From Diogma glabrata (Eukaryota > Arthropoda > Insecta > Diptera > Cylindrotomidae): DNA of 64,000 nucleotides. The stretch lies in NCBI GenBank assembly GCA_963693315.1, contig OY856188.1, forward strand, positions 220,614,263-220,678,262, given 5' to 3'. Below, in pieces: positions 45,847 to 59,456 of this stretch. Position 1 is the first letter of the stretch. Each line of letters opens with the position of its first letter. The notes under the pieces are model-generated. The model saw only the letters and a list, made by a program, of their open reading frames with translations. It did not search any database and was not told the origin of the DNA. Position numbers and translations under genes: made by a program.

Positions 45847-48800
45847 TCAGTCGTCAGATTCAACATCACTCCCTTCGTAGATAACTTCGTCTTCTTCTGG
45901 TTGAACCACCAATCTCATGTGGTCGGATGGTACAACACCAGTGAATCTTCGTTTCCCTTCTTGCTCACCTTCTTCTTCAATTCTGTAACGGTCCCCTTGT
46001 AGTACAGCGGTAATAATATACGGACCTCTATAACGGTGCAATAGTTTCCTACTATCTCCTGTCGATGGGGGTTCTCGGAAGACTACGACTCTATCCCCTG
46101 TTTTGTACTCTCTCGGTGTGGCGAAATTCAATTCAAATCTCTTTTTTTGTTTTTGCTGGTTTTCACGAATTCTTTCTGATGCTAAACCTCGTAGCTTGTC
46201 CCTTTCCATCTCATCAAAAGTTTCTTCCTTTATATTCGACAACACAAGTCGCAATTTATCGTCGCTTATAGTTTTTAATTCGACTCCAAATAAAAGTTTA
46301 TGCGGTGACAATTTTGTTATACTGTGCGGTGTACTGTTTAGAGTCCATTGAATAGTAGTTAAATGGGTATCCCATTTAGTTTCATCCTTATCTGACATAG
46401 TTCGTAGAGCATGCAGGATAGTTCTGTTGTAACGTTCAACTTGACCGTTAGCTCGTGGTGTTGCAATGGCATTTAATACATGAATAGTATTGTGATCACG
46501 TAGAAAAGTTTTGAACGCATTCGATGTGAACGACGAACCACGATCCGTTATGATTCGATGAGGCATTCCAAAATGTAACGACAAATCCTTTAAAGTTTTA
46601 ATAACGAAAGTCGAAGACGTATCCCGGACGGCTTTAAGATGCACATATTTTGTAAAAGCATCGACGACAACCAAAATGTACGAATTTCTTTTGGTACTTT
46701 TCACGAAGGGACCCAAATGGTCTAAATGCCAAGTATGACAAGGAATGGGAATCTTATCGATTTGATGTAAATTTATTTTATTTTTGTCACTATTTCCCTT
46801 ATGATACAAACACTCATAACATGAATTCACATATTTTTTTACAGTTTGACACATTCGAGGGAACCAACAAATTTCACGAAGTCTAGACAATGTTCTGTTA
46901 AACCCCGGATGTCCTATATCATCATGACAGGTTCTAATTACTCTGTTCCTAGTTCCTTTAGGTAATACAAATTTGGAATCATCGTCGATCTTTTTATATA
47001 AAATATTTTCTTCTATCACGAATCCTCTATTTTTTAGTTCTCGTTTGTTTTTCTTTAATTCAGTAAATTCAGGGTCATTCGATTGTAACGTTTCAAGCCA
47101 TTTTCTATCTATTGAATCAATTCGAATATTGTAAACATTTAACGTTGCTACCTCTAATTCTCGGGGAGGGTTAAAAGGAGATCTACTTAGGGCATCCACA
47201 TGAGCCATGTGTTTACCTTTTCTATGTTGAACATCAAAGTTAAATTCTATTAGCCGAAGAGCCCACCTAGCAATTCGAGGCACTAAATCTCGTTTGGAAA
47301 TAACAGTTTTTAGCGAAGAACAATCCGTTACAACGGTTATATGTTTTCCCAACACAAAGGGGCGAAATCTGTCCAAAGAGTCAACGATGGCGAGAGCTTC
47401 GAGCTCGTAACTATGGTATTTCTTTTCTAATTCTGTTGTCTGTCGACTATAATACCCTACTGGACGTAGTCGTCTATCGTCTTCTATTTGCATCAAGACC
47501 CCGGCGAGACCAACACTGGAAGCATCTGTATGGACTTCGTGAGATTTTGAGTTATCAAATAAAGCTAAAACGTTTCGTTGACATAAAAGGGCTTTCAATT
47601 TATCGAATGCTAATTTCTGTTCTTCCTTCCACTCAAAAGGAACATCCTTTCTAGTTAACTTAGTTAGAGGTTCTGCTATTTCTGAGAATTTTTCCACAAA
47701 TTTTCTAAAGTACGATGCTAAACCTATGAAACGTCTAATTTCATGAACATTCTTAGGCGTTTCAAATTTCTCAACACACATAATCTTTTCTTTCCCAGGG
47801 CGTATACCCTCTGCCGTGATTTCGTGTCCTAAGAATTGAACCTTTTCAACTAAAAATTTACATTTCCTTAATTTTAAAGTTAAACCGTATTCTCGGAGTT
47901 TTATTAAAAATCTATTAAGTAACAATTTACCTTCATTAACCGTTTTACTGGGTAAAATAATATCATCTAAATAAACAATTATATCATAATTCATTTCTTT
48001 AGCTAACCGATTCATTAGTCGTTGAAAAACACTTGGAGCGTTGGCTAACCCAAACGGCATCCTTAAAAATTCAAATTGGCCATCCGGGGTAACAAACGAT
48101 GTATACTTTCTACTTTCTTCGTGAACAGGTATTTGGTAATACCCGGATGCCAAATCTAAAACGCAAAAATACTTATGACCACTCAGTTTTTGAAGACAAT
48201 CCTCGATGTTTGGTAATGGGAACCTATCCTTTATGGTTTTTAAATTTAAATTTCTATAGTCTATGACCATCCTATCCTCGTCGTCCTTTTTTTTAACTAA
48301 CAACGCTGGCGAAGCATATTCCGAGTCAGATGGACCTATCATCCGCAATTCTAACAACTCATTTGTTATCTTTCTGAATCGTTCACGTTGACTTGGAGAA
48401 GACCGATACGGCGAATGTGAGATTGAATCGGTATCCTTCAAATTTATCTTTAACGAACATTTATTGGTCAATCCGACCTCACTCATGTTATTGGCAAAAC
48501 AATCGTTGAATTCACTTAATAACTCCTTAACATCCCTATAATCGTTATTCGATAGATGAGTGTTAATATTTAATTCTTCGCGGTTCTCAAAATAATAACC
48601 GGTTGTATCGGAATTTGAATTGAAATTACAAATTTCTGAAGCCTTTTCCAATTTTACGCTCGCTACTTTCCAATTTTCGATATTTTCGTTAATCAATTCA
48701 TCGCTTATGTCGAAAATATTATTTTCCTCCAGATCATATACTGCCTTATCTAACGGAATTACTTTATCTACCTTATCTAACGGAATTTTTACGATTTTAA

Positions 48801-49104
48801 TTTCTTTTGACGTCTTCACCACCATCACATCGTCTCTATGTAGAAGACTATTACCTATCATGATCTCGTCGGTTTGGTCTTCGTCCTTGACTATAACAGC
48901 GGCGCCGGTCAATTTTAAGGAATCAATTTCAATTTCTACCTCGCAAGATCCTAAGGATTTAGAATAACCCTTACCAAACCCACGTAAAACTTGTTGTCGG
49001 TTATTCCATTGTAGTCCTAACCTAACTCCCAAACTTTCGATTATCGTTACGCAGTCAGACCCCAAGTCGATGAAAGCTTTAGCTTCAACTCCGTTTACTT
49101 TTAT
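45847..49104 (-). CDS. pol: Pol polyprotein (PR-RT-RH-IN), Mdg3-like
   Basis: Continuous from the codon after the gag stop (49104) to 45847, about 1085 codons. Protease AFIDLGSDCVTII uses DLG-S-D at the active site in place of DTG/DSG, as in Mdg3-type elements. RT contains VLDLASGYYQIPVHEE and the catalytic YLDD (about 365 codons into the domain string). RNase H has HTDASSVGLAGVLMQ. Integrase has the HHCC finger (HPGFNRTLSRL to CYECLYHKG), WHLDHLGPF, TDRGSSFTS and NGQVERYNRT for D, D, E, then HRYRGPYII (GPY/F). There is no AUG after the gag stop near the protease, so translation should depend on readthrough of the TAG at 49105-49107. Confidence 0.93.
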   Translation of the reverse strand: MKVNGVEAKAFIDLGSDCVTIIESLGVRLGLQWNNRQQVLRGFGKGYSKSLGSCEVEIEIDSLKLTGAAVIVKDEDQTDEIMIGNSLLHRDDVMVVKTSKEIKIVKIPLDKVDKVIPLDKAVYDLEENNIFDISDELINENIENWKVASVKLEKASEICNFNSNSDTTGYYFENREELNINTHLSNNDYRDVKELLSEFNDCFANNMSEVGLTNKCSLKINLKDTDSISHSPYRSSPSQRERFRKITNELLELRMIGPSDSEYASPALLVKKKDDEDRMVIDYRNLNLKTIKDRFPLPNIEDCLQKLSGHKYFCVLDLASGYYQIPVHEESRKYTSFVTPDGQFEFLRMPFGLANAPSVFQRLMNRLAKEMNYDIIVYLDDIILPSKTVNEGKLLLNRFLIKLREYGLTLKLRKCKFLVEKVQFLGHEITAEGIRPGKEKIMCVEKFETPKNVHEIRRFIGLASYFRKFVEKFSEIAEPLTKLTRKDVPFEWKEEQKLAFDKLKALLCQRNVLALFDNSKSHEVHTDASSVGLAGVLMQIEDDRRLRPVGYYSRQTTELEKKYHSYELEALAIVDSLDRFRPFVLGKHITVVTDCSSLKTVISKRDLVPRIARWALRLIEFNFDVQHRKGKHMAHVDALSRSPFNPPRELEVATLNVYNIRIDSIDRKWLETLQSNDPEFTELKKNKRELKNRGFVIEENILYKKIDDDSKFVLPKGTRNRVIRTCHDDIGHPGFNRTLSRLREICWFPRMCQTVKKYVNSCYECLYHKGNSDKNKINLHQIDKIPIPCHTWHLDHLGPFVKSTKRNSYILVVVDAFTKYVHLKAVRDTSSTFVIKTLKDLSLHFGMPHRIITDRGSSFTSNAFKTFLRDHNTIHVLNAIATPRANGQVERYNRTILHALRTMSDKDETKWDTHLTTIQWTLNSTPHSITKLSPHKLLFGVELKTISDDKLRLVLSNIKEETFDEMERDKLRGLASERIRENQQKQKKRFELNFATPREYKTGDRVVVFREPPSTGDSRKLLHRYRGPYIITAVLQGDRYRIEEEGEQEGKRRFTGVVPSDHMRLVVQPEEDEVIYEGSDVESDD

Positions 49105-50265
49105 CTATTTACAATAAATATTATCTTTAATTTCGATTTTCTTTACGTTCGATGTTTTATTGGGACACGAAATTTCGTAGTGTCCTTGTTTTCTACAAAA
49201 TGAACAGGTGACAATTTTACAAAATTTTGCAATGTGGTCTTCAGCACCACACTTATAGCAACGACGTTGATTGGCATTTTCAAAATTTTTAGAATTTGGA
49301 ATAAACTTTTTTACCTCTGGAGATCCTTTATTGAAACAAAATTTATTTTCATTCGCATTATTCACTGATTCATACAATTTAACCCTATCTAACAAGTCAC
49401 GAACCGATTGGAAATTCTGACAGGCCAATACACACTTTAATCTTTCATCTTGTTCGCGAAGTCCTAATAACACATATTTAATTATAACTGCGTCTGTCAA
49501 ATCTATGTCACTTGCAATTGACCGAATTGCGTAAATATATTCCACCATACTTTCCTTTGACAATTTTTTTCTATTAGCTAACCTCAAATGAACGTCAGCT
49601 TCATCTCTCCTTTTGTCAAACTCATAAATTACACCCGATCGAAAAGTTTCCCAATTGTATATTTTACACGCAACCGACTCATACCACAATTTAGATATTC
49701 CTTTTAATCGTCTTACAGCGGCAAACAATATTATTGCATCACTCAAATTATATGTGCATTGTAGTTGTTCGATGATTTGCACCCAACGTCTTACAGATAC
49801 GCACTCGAAATTCTCAGGGTCAAATTCGCAAATCATTTCTGAAATGTCACGCGGTGAAAAATTATTATTCGGAATGCTCCCATAGAATTTATTTTTATTT
49901 ATCTCACACCGAGGTTCACAATTCACACGAGGCGCTCGAGCGTCTCCACTAAACACAAAACCATCACCATAAATACCATTATTATTAATACCATTACTAA
50001 CCTGTTGAACTCCCGACGGCGCTTGGTACAAAATATTTGGTACACCATACTGCATGTGACTTTGTCTTGTCGAATAAAATTGTTGTGCAGGAACTTGTAC
50101 ATAAGGTATATTTTGGTGTTGACTGTAAGTTGATTGTTGATGATTTTGAGTGAAAACATGTTTGTTCGTGTTTTCATAATTATCCATTAATGGCGGTGTA
50201 TAATGTGATGAACTGGGCGATGGCGGCATGCTGCTATACTCACATCTGGATGATGCTTTTGACAT
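49105..50265 (-). CDS. gag: Gag protein, Mdg3-like
   Basis: 386 residues from the ATG at 50265. The N-terminus is Ser/Gln/Asn-rich (SSMPPSPSSSHYTPPL, QNHQQSTYSQHQNIPYVQVP). The capsid-like middle has DPENFECVSVRRWVQIIEQL and SKLWYESVACKIYNWETF. The C-terminus holds two CCHC knuckles, CYKCGAEDHIAKFC and CSFCRKQGHYEISC, which bind the genomic RNA. It ends DNIYCK followed by TAG, and the same frame continues directly into the protease. Confidence 0.93.
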   Translation of the reverse strand: MSKASSRCEYSSMPPSPSSSHYTPPLMDNYENTNKHVFTQNHQQSTYSQHQNIPYVQVPAQQFYSTRQSHMQYGVPNILYQAPSGVQQVSNGINNNGIYGDGFVFSGDARAPRVNCEPRCEINKNKFYGSIPNNNFSPRDISEMICEFDPENFECVSVRRWVQIIEQLQCTYNLSDAIILFAAVRRLKGISKLWYESVACKIYNWETFRSGVIYEFDKRRDEADVHLRLANRKKLSKESMVEYIYAIRSIASDIDLTDAVIIKYVLLGLREQDERLKCVLACQNFQSVRDLLDRVKLYESVNNANENKFCFNKGSPEVKKFIPNSKNFENANQRRCYKCGAEDHIAKFCKIVTCSFCRKQGHYEISCPNKTSNVKKIEIKDNIYCK

Positions 50266-50445
50266 TATTGTTTATAATGTGACACAAACAAAACAATTAT
50301 TAATATCCTATATCGATGACTCCAACTTTACGATGCACTTCCACGTTGTTTTTCTTTACGTTTTTCGATGGTTACTTTTGTTTTGAAAACACATGTATGC
50401 GTTGTTTTAATATAAGTACATCTATATATGTACATATATTTATAT

Positions 50446-50464
50446 ATATATCCCACTTCTGAAA
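50446..50464 (-). other. primer-binding site, tRNA-Leu type
   Basis: On the minus strand TTTCAGAAGTGGGATATA follows the 5' LTR. CAGAAGTGGGAT is complementary to the 3' part of an insect tRNA-Leu (..ATCCCACTTCTGACACCA) but skips the terminal CCA, as described for Mdg3-type elements. Confidence 0.7.
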
Positions 50465-50766
50465 TATAATCGCAACTTTGATTATTAATTTTAGTAACTT
50501 TAATGCGGTTTGTCAGGATGAAATTAAAGTAAATAAAACTATTTAAAATATACTTTCGACGATTCAGTTTATTATACATGTGTTTTATCTTCGATGTCAA
50601 AAACAAAAGTAACAATGGCTACTCTAATGAAAAAAAGTATATCTACTCTAATGCGTTCATCTCTTTCATACTTTACGTTAAAACAATTATGAACAAAATT
50701 ATAAGAGATGGCGCGGAACTAAAAGAAAAATATAATTTCATTCATGTGTTCGTTTTATATGTTATA
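50465..50766 (-). repeat. 5' LTR of Mdg3-like element
   Basis: 302 bp, identical to 45518-45819 by eye. Outer flank GACA. Confidence 0.92.
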
Positions 50767-50770
50767 GACA

Positions 50771-50969
50771 ATTGAAAATAATATTTCAATGTATTTGTAA
50801 AATCTACCAAAAAATCTAGATTTTTAAAACTTGATCTAGATCAAAAAATAAATAAATCTTTTTTTGCCAACGAACACAAACTGACAGCTAATTTGATCTG
50901 ACAGCTAATTTTTTTGATCGCAGATCAATTTTTTTTGCCAAAGTACACGACATTAGTGTATATGAGTTT
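50771..50969. other. MITE-end-like words
   Basis: TTTTTTTGCCAACGAACACA (50867) resembles the inner TIR of the MITE at 19822. TTTTTTTTGCCAAAGTACAC follows at 50930. CTGACAGCTAATTT occurs twice. Probably a decayed relative. Confidence 0.4.
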
Positions 50970-51551
50970 AGTCGCGTTTTTTCTTCGGACAACTGTCCGG
51001 GACAGCGATTGTTTTATTTATATTTTTTCGTTCAAATTAAAATTATTTCAATTTTGATTGCATAAATATTAAATATTTATCGTTTATCCATCCATTTTAA
51101 TTAATCTCTTTGAAATAAATTGGCAAATTAAATTTATTTTTACCAGTTCGCAACAAATCTTGTGTTTTATCGAGAGCAGTTCAGAACAGGTGAGGGAAAT
51201 AAACAATGGGACATTTTTAGTACTATTTTTGAAATTAGCACTATCTTCATGTATGTTTATTTTTAGATGTCAAAAACATTACATATATGTACATACGTAT
51301 ATACGTACAAAACAAAAAATTAAATTTAATCTTTAATTTAATTTTTTTTTTAGTTCGAATCTTGTCGTTTAAATATAAAATATATGGCTCTTCATGAAAT
51401 AAACAAATATAACACAAGTGTAAACAAACATTAATGGCGATTGTCAAAATATTCACTTGAAGTTAGCTACAATTTAGTTCTAAAAATCTCCCTGTATTTT
51501 ACCAATATTTTTCTTTGTCCTGGACAGCCAGTTCGAAGGTAAAACGCGACT
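50970..51551. mobile_element. TIR element (MITE), 582 bp
   Basis: AGTCGCGTTTTTTCTTCGGA at the left is matched inverted at the right by AGTCGCGTTTTACCTTCGAA (read on the other strand), both followed by a GTCC word. TTT flanks both sides. No coding sequence. Confidence 0.75.
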
Positions 51552-51583
51552 TTTAAAAGCCAAATTAAGAGGGGAATTACAAT

Positions 51584-51702
51584 GGATGCGTCATATGTGC
51601 GTTCGTTGTGCGTCCGTTGACAGCTTAAGTAGAATGCATACAAATGTATGAAAGTAATTTAAATTATGCGCTACAGCGCAGCGGACGCATGACGAACGCA
51701 TC
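51584..51702. repeat. short fold-back, GATGCGT ends
   Basis: GGATGCGTCATATGTGCGTT, then CGTTGTGCGTCCG, faces GCGGACGCATGACGAACGCATC. The arms pair with small gaps around a central TACAAATGTATG palindrome. GC-rich compared with its surroundings. Confidence 0.65.
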
Positions 51703-51812
51703 TAGTTGGTCTACTCTTTACTTTATGAGATGCGTGCGTTATTTGACATTTCATTTTGCATTGTTTTCAAACAAAAATTAGGATTCAAATTTGTTTGTTA
51801 CATTAAAAATAA

Positions 51813-54384
<2,572 letters not shown>

Positions 54385-54950
54385 CAGAGCAGATCTAAAT
54401 TTCAATAATTTCGTGATTTTTGGCTTGAAAACTTATTTTCAAAGATTTATAACTTTGGTTCTGGTAAAGATAGACACTTTTTTTTGTTTTAGTTTACGGT
54501 TGAAGTTTTATATTTTTTTTAAAGTAATATATTTATTTTAGTCACTGCCCAATAAAAATAAAGAGTGTTTAGTACAACCATCGCATTCTACGTTATATTT
54601 TCTACAAAATACGAATTTTTTATTAATAAATTAATTTATTTGTAACAATAAAACTCATTTCTTCGCATTAATTAAATATGCTTTTTTCTAGAAAATTGAA
54701 CGTAGAATACGATGGTTATACTAACCACTCTTTGTTTTTGTTGTGCAATGACTAAAAATCGATTTTATCATTTTATTTTTTTATAACAATAGGAATTTTT
54801 ATAGATAACAGTTTTTTTTTAAAGTCCATCTTTTCGCTTTAAAATTAAACAGAAAAAAGTGTCTATCTTTACCAGAACAGAATTTATATGAATCTTTAAA
54901 AATAAGTATTCGAACCAAATAAAGCCTAATAAGTCTTCAAGCAAAACAAT
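54385..54950. repeat. fold-back element, nested arms of about 200 bp
   Basis: Two paired zones: GGTAAAGATAGACACTTTTT at 54459 with its complement at 54860-54880, and TAGTCACTGCCCAATAAAAA then CCATCGCATTCTACGTT (54540-54595) with the complement at 54690-54757. Moderately diverged arms, AT-rich loop. Confidence 0.7.
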
Positions 54951-56445
54951 AGGCTTGATATGTAGTGATCAATACTTCATAAACAAATTTTAATTATTTA
55001 ACTGCAGTAAAATATGAACGTTTATTGATAATTTTCTATTATCTTTGTTGGTCTCGCCGATGCGACAAGAATATGAACAGAAAACTCTGCTATGGTGCTT
55101 TCTACGAACTAACATGATAAGTAAAATGTTATCTAATTTTGCTTTCTATTTCCGACCAAATAAAAAAATAGATCAACTATGTATTGAAAACTGGATTATT
55201 TCAATAAAAGTATTCTATCAATCAATTGCATCAATTTATTATTCGATGTTCATTCAAATTTTTTATTTTTGTCCACTAAATTTTAATTAAACTATACATA
55301 TGGTTTGTTAATATGGTTTCGAAATAATTGCAAAACTGATTATAGCACCGTATGAACTATGATGCGTTCCATTAAGCGTTTACAACGCTCAACATGATTT
55401 TTTATCCGTTCCACTTGACAACGACGGTCATTGTGGTTGCGGTGAAAACGTCACTAATGACGTCATAATTTTCGCTCACGTAAAGCTCACAACGACCTAT
55501 CTTAACAGGTGGGTTGAAGTGGAGGTTGATATGTTCAGCGCCATTTTTAAAATTTAAAGATGTCGAAAACAAATGTCAATTTATATGATGCAGAAAGTGA
55601 TATTCTAGTGGAAGCAATATTATTTAAATGTCAATCTCTATTAATCATGAGGAAAAAGTTAAAAATTCTTTAATTTTTTCATAGTCCGTATTTCAAAAAT
55701 AAATTTATTTTTTCTCAAAATCATTTTCATACAAACTTGGATCTCACGAGTAGGTTAATTTATATTGAGGTAGTAGGTAAGTTTTTTTTGTGCGTGTACC
55801 ATAATTATTAAAGTTTATTGTTAAGACTAACCAATTGTAACCTAACCTCTAGCTTTCATTCTATTTGTTCAAACTGGCCATTTGTATTTTTTACGTCAAC
55901 GCCTAAAATGATCACATGATTCATTCCACTTGAGTATACAATTGTAACGCTCGGAAGGAAGTGGAACGGAAAAACAGAGGTCGTGAGTGTTATTGTTTTG
56001 AGTGCTTTGTGCCACGCACAACTAATAGAAAAAAAATCAGCTTGAATTTGTATGGGTTCTGATGTAGTTGATGCAGTTTTTATATAACGGAAAAAAAAAT
56101 TCAAAAATTGAAAATGGTTTTTTAGTTGTATTGCTATGGTCTAAACCTTTCTGAAACATGTATAAGGTTAAATAATTTGAAACTGATTTTTTAATTTGAT
56201 TTTTTAATAAAATTAATCAAATTTTTTAATATGAAACTGATTTCATTGCTTTCTTTCATCACCATGACTATATTTTAACAACCACTAGTCAAAATACAAG
56301 ACCAACGAAAACCAACTAAGAAACATTATCAACAACAACAACAAAACATATAATATAGGTATATTCGCTATCCTTAAACAATATATTAAGAAAAAACGTT
56401 TCTACCATTTACTGCTTCCGTCGTGAAACAAAACAGGCTTCGTGC
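54951..56445. other. no gene proven
   Basis: A 37-codon frame (55560-55673, MSKTNVNLYDAESDILVEAI and on) begins in a GC-richer patch but stops early. CCGTTCCACTT (55411) and AAGTGGAACGG (55956) are inverted 11-mers. Nothing decisive. Confidence 0.35.

Positions 56446-56480
<35 letters not shown>
56446..56480. repeat. (TA)n with TTCGTGCCTGA lead
   Basis: GGCTTCGTGCCTGA directly precedes about 30 bp of TA. It is the inverse of the (TA)n-TCAGGCACGAA joint at 53237. Confidence 0.75.
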
Positions 56481-56484
<4 letters not shown>

Positions 56485-57149
56485 CCAACTCTTTTTTTAA
56501 ACGGTGGATGCGTTCCTAAGAAATACGTTTAAAAAAAAATCGTTTAAAAAAATACATGAGACGTATGGTAAATTTGGGTATACGTTCCACGACATTAAAA
56601 AATCGTGTAACACTTCAAAAATCTCACAAAAAAATCCGTGCAAAAAAATAAAAATAAACACTATATTACATATACATAAAACAAAAACAAGGAAACATTC
56701 GGCTGGAACAAAACAGGTTGTAGTGACTGACTTTTTTCTTTTAGTGCAATCGTTCCCGAAGTATCTTCAAAGGTTTTCCTTTTGATAGTTATGGTGTTTA
56801 TACTGACGAATGACGATGTAAAGGTTTCTGCTCAAAACTTTACTGAAAAGGAAAGGAATCACAAAGTTACTTTAGTTTAATTGATCACAAATTCTGAATT
56901 TCTGAAATTATTCAATTTGACATCAATAAATTCGTTCCCCTTTCAATTATGAAATCCTAACAAAAATATTTGTTTTCGAAGGGCAAAATTGGCCAAACGT
57001 AGATTATTTAATATTTGGATTTATAATAAAAATCCTATAAATCGATTAAAATAGCTAAAGGCCAACAGAATATCAAAACAGATAAATGAAAACGAAAAGA
57101 AAAGAAATTTAGAAAGGGAAAGCGGAAACCCCAGTGATTATGTGTTACA
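56485..57149. other. no gene seen
   Basis: AT-rich. Short repeats of TTTAAAAAAAAATCGTTTAA near 56535. No protein match. Confidence 0.35.
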
Positions 57150-57800
57150 GACCTATTAAATCTTAAATTCTGGTACCAAATCTTCTACCCTTCCTATTAT
57201 TGATGTTGGTTTAATTGATACTGACGCAGCAAGAAAAACCACATTCGTGGAACGCTTTGATTTGAACTCGACTGTTTTGAAAACTCCTGAAAAAAACAAG
57301 TTTCCAGAATTTAATATGACAGAACCTCTTTTCAAACCCAAAATTGTGGAAACACTATTAAAGAAGTCAAATATCAACAAAGCGGGAGGGCAGACGGGAG
57401 GGCAACATTTCCCCCATTATTCTAAAATTATTTTTCAAAGAACTTACATCCAGTCTTACCAAAATTTTCTACAAATCCTATAAATCAGGTATTTTTCGTT
57501 CGTGCTGGAAGTTGAACAATGTCCAAAAAAGAAATCAAATGTGATATTTCAAATTATAGACTAAAAGCCTTTCTCTCAGTTCAGTCTAAAATATATGAGG
57601 ATTATAATAATACACACATATCAAAATTTTTAAAAGACATCTGTTTGATATTGCCAATACAAAATTAACAACCGATCTATTGAACTATGTAGCCCATCGG
57701 AATAGCATATCTGAAAAAGGTGGTAAAACGTACTTTTCGTATTACACATCTCAAAAGCATTTCATTGAATCATATGTGCCAATCTAAACAATAAGCTCGT
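57150..57800 (+). pseudogene. LINE remnant (upstream of RT)
   Basis: Broken frames give FERFDLNSTV-like text, then EPLFKPKIVETLLKKSNINK, SYKSGIFRSCWKLNNVQ (57478-57520), DISNYRLKAFLSVQSKIYE and LTTDLLNYVAHRN (57665-57705). These follow the jockey-type order (KSGIFPSCWKLANVQP, NYRPIAILS, STGDLLTYVTHRW). Many stops; old. Confidence 0.7.
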
Positions 57801-58374
57801 TGCATATTAATATCACACCGCAGTCGTGCATTCTGATTCATAGCTTTCACCGACCGCCCTATACTGATATTTCTTTCAGTACACTGAAAAAAAAATATAG
57901 GTAATTGTCACCAAAAACTATACTTAAAATAAACCAAGCAAATCGGTTGTTTTTCAACCAGCTAAGCGCAAGTTTAATATTAATAATTTTGCTAGAGTTA
58001 ATTTAAACGTTACTTTTGCTATGTAGATTTTAACCTTGCATCTAGTCCATTTTAACTAATGGCATCAACTATTGCCTGCATGTTGTATTGACCTTTGCTA
58101 ATCATTTAAACTAAACCAATTTTTTAGTTATTTTCACCTATATAGTAAAAAAACGTTAGTTTGTATTAAACTACGTTTCTAACGTTCACATAACGAAGCA
58201 TGTATGTAAATTTAACAAAATTTCAAAAGAATTGCTAAGTTAAGGTAACTTTTGAAAATTATGAAACAACTATTCACATTTTTAACGAAGTTGCCTGTTT
58301 AAAGTAACCATTCTTCAACTTTGCGTAATAGTTGAATTCAACCATATGTTAAACTACCTCTTAAGCCGGGAATT
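57801..58374. other. no gene seen
   Basis: AT-rich with a poly-A run at 57886. Words such as AACTTTTG and TTAACTTTGC suggest an old repeat, but no ends pair. Confidence 0.35.
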
Positions 58375-58479
58375 CACATACAACAGAAACAGAAACAGAA
58401 TTTCATACAAATTTGACAGGAAAAAATTCTGTTTCTGTAAAATTTGTATAAAATTCTGTTTCTGTTTCTGTTGTATGTG
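58375..58479. repeat. 105 bp fold-back
   Basis: CACATACAACAGAAACAGAA then ACAGAATTTCATACAAATTT pairs with the right half ending TTCTGTTGTATGTG. Arms about 45 bp, nearly perfect. Confidence 0.85.
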
Positions 58480-59456
58480 GTTTCAAGCCTTTTGTTAAGT
58501 AAACATTGCGACATTGGTCAAAGTCAGACAATTCGTTACATCGTTTTGCCACACATTCTTTGATTTGCTTAAAGTTTTTTACAGTGGAAGAAAAAAAACA
58601 CATTTCTTAGACTAACAATTTTTTTACCGCGAGCTGTTTTTCCTTTATAGGTTTTATATATACATACTAGGGATATTTTTAAAAACTACGGATTTCATGT
58701 ATGTTCAAATTTATGTATTTAATGAACTACTTGAAGGATTTTAAAAATGTTTATTTGTCTTAAAAGTAAATGTGGGGTTTTTCTGAGGTCAAAATAACAA
58801 ATTTTGGTAATTTTTATAAAAAAATCATAAAATAATAAGAGTTCGACGGTTTGATATACCTGGTTTTTTTTCTCCACAATTATAAAACTTCATTATTTTT
58901 CTACATAATACCAAAATGTTGAATTTTGATCAATTTTAAAAATTATGTAGAAAAACAATGATATAACTTCAGTTGACTCAATTTTGTATGAACAAATAAC
59001 AATAAAAGAATATATCAACATCCCTTATTATTTTGTAATAATAAATTATAAAAAATTGTAACTTTTAATTTTTTTTTTGGAAAGGACTCACTTTTACCTT
59101 TAAAACAAAATACAAATTTCAATTAGTTCTTGAAATACATTAAATTGAACATATATGAAAGCCGTAATTTTTAAAACTACCCCTATCTATAATAGGAGAA
59201 CCGCTCGTGATAGTAAACCATTAAAATACACAACAACCAATCCTTTTTGTCAATTTAAAAAAAAAAATTGTGTGTTTTGTGAACTTTTGAAAATAAAAAA
59301 ACCAAAAACTATTTGTTACTTAATTCATTTATTACAAATTTATATTTAAAAAATATGTACATTATATAGATTATAATAAAATTTTAAAATTATATTGAAA
59401 TATTGAGTATTAAATTATTACTGTTTAATAATTACGTTATAAATAATATTACGCTG
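58480..59456. other. no gene seen
   Basis: AT-rich. An 18 bp inverted pair (TTTTTCTACATAAT at 58897, ATTATGTAGAAAAA at 58942) is the only structure noted. Confidence 0.35.

Larger units (their letters stand above)
45514..50770 (-). mobile_element. Ty3/gypsy LTR retrotransposon, Mdg3-like, intact
   Basis: The element itself spans 45518-50766; GACA (45514-45517 and 50767-50770) is the 4 bp target duplication. The two 302 bp LTRs are identical as far as I can compare by eye. Gag and Pol are both uninterrupted and share one reading frame, separated by a single TAG. The DLGSD protease, the tRNA-Leu-like primer site and the two-knuckle Gag fit the Mdg3/micropia group. It looks like the most recent insertion in the window. 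Confidence 0.92.

Noticed and set aside
55560..55673. 37-codon frame as the start of a Myb/MADF-type gene
   Set aside because: Stops early and no continuation in other frames.
55370..56010. TIR element bounded by CCGTTCCACTT / AAGTGGAACGG
   Set aside because: Only 11 bp pair and the ends do not align further; not enough to define an element.
59155..59349. Plus-strand 64-codon frame with two Cys pairs
   Set aside because: Lys/Asn-rich chance frame; no known domain.
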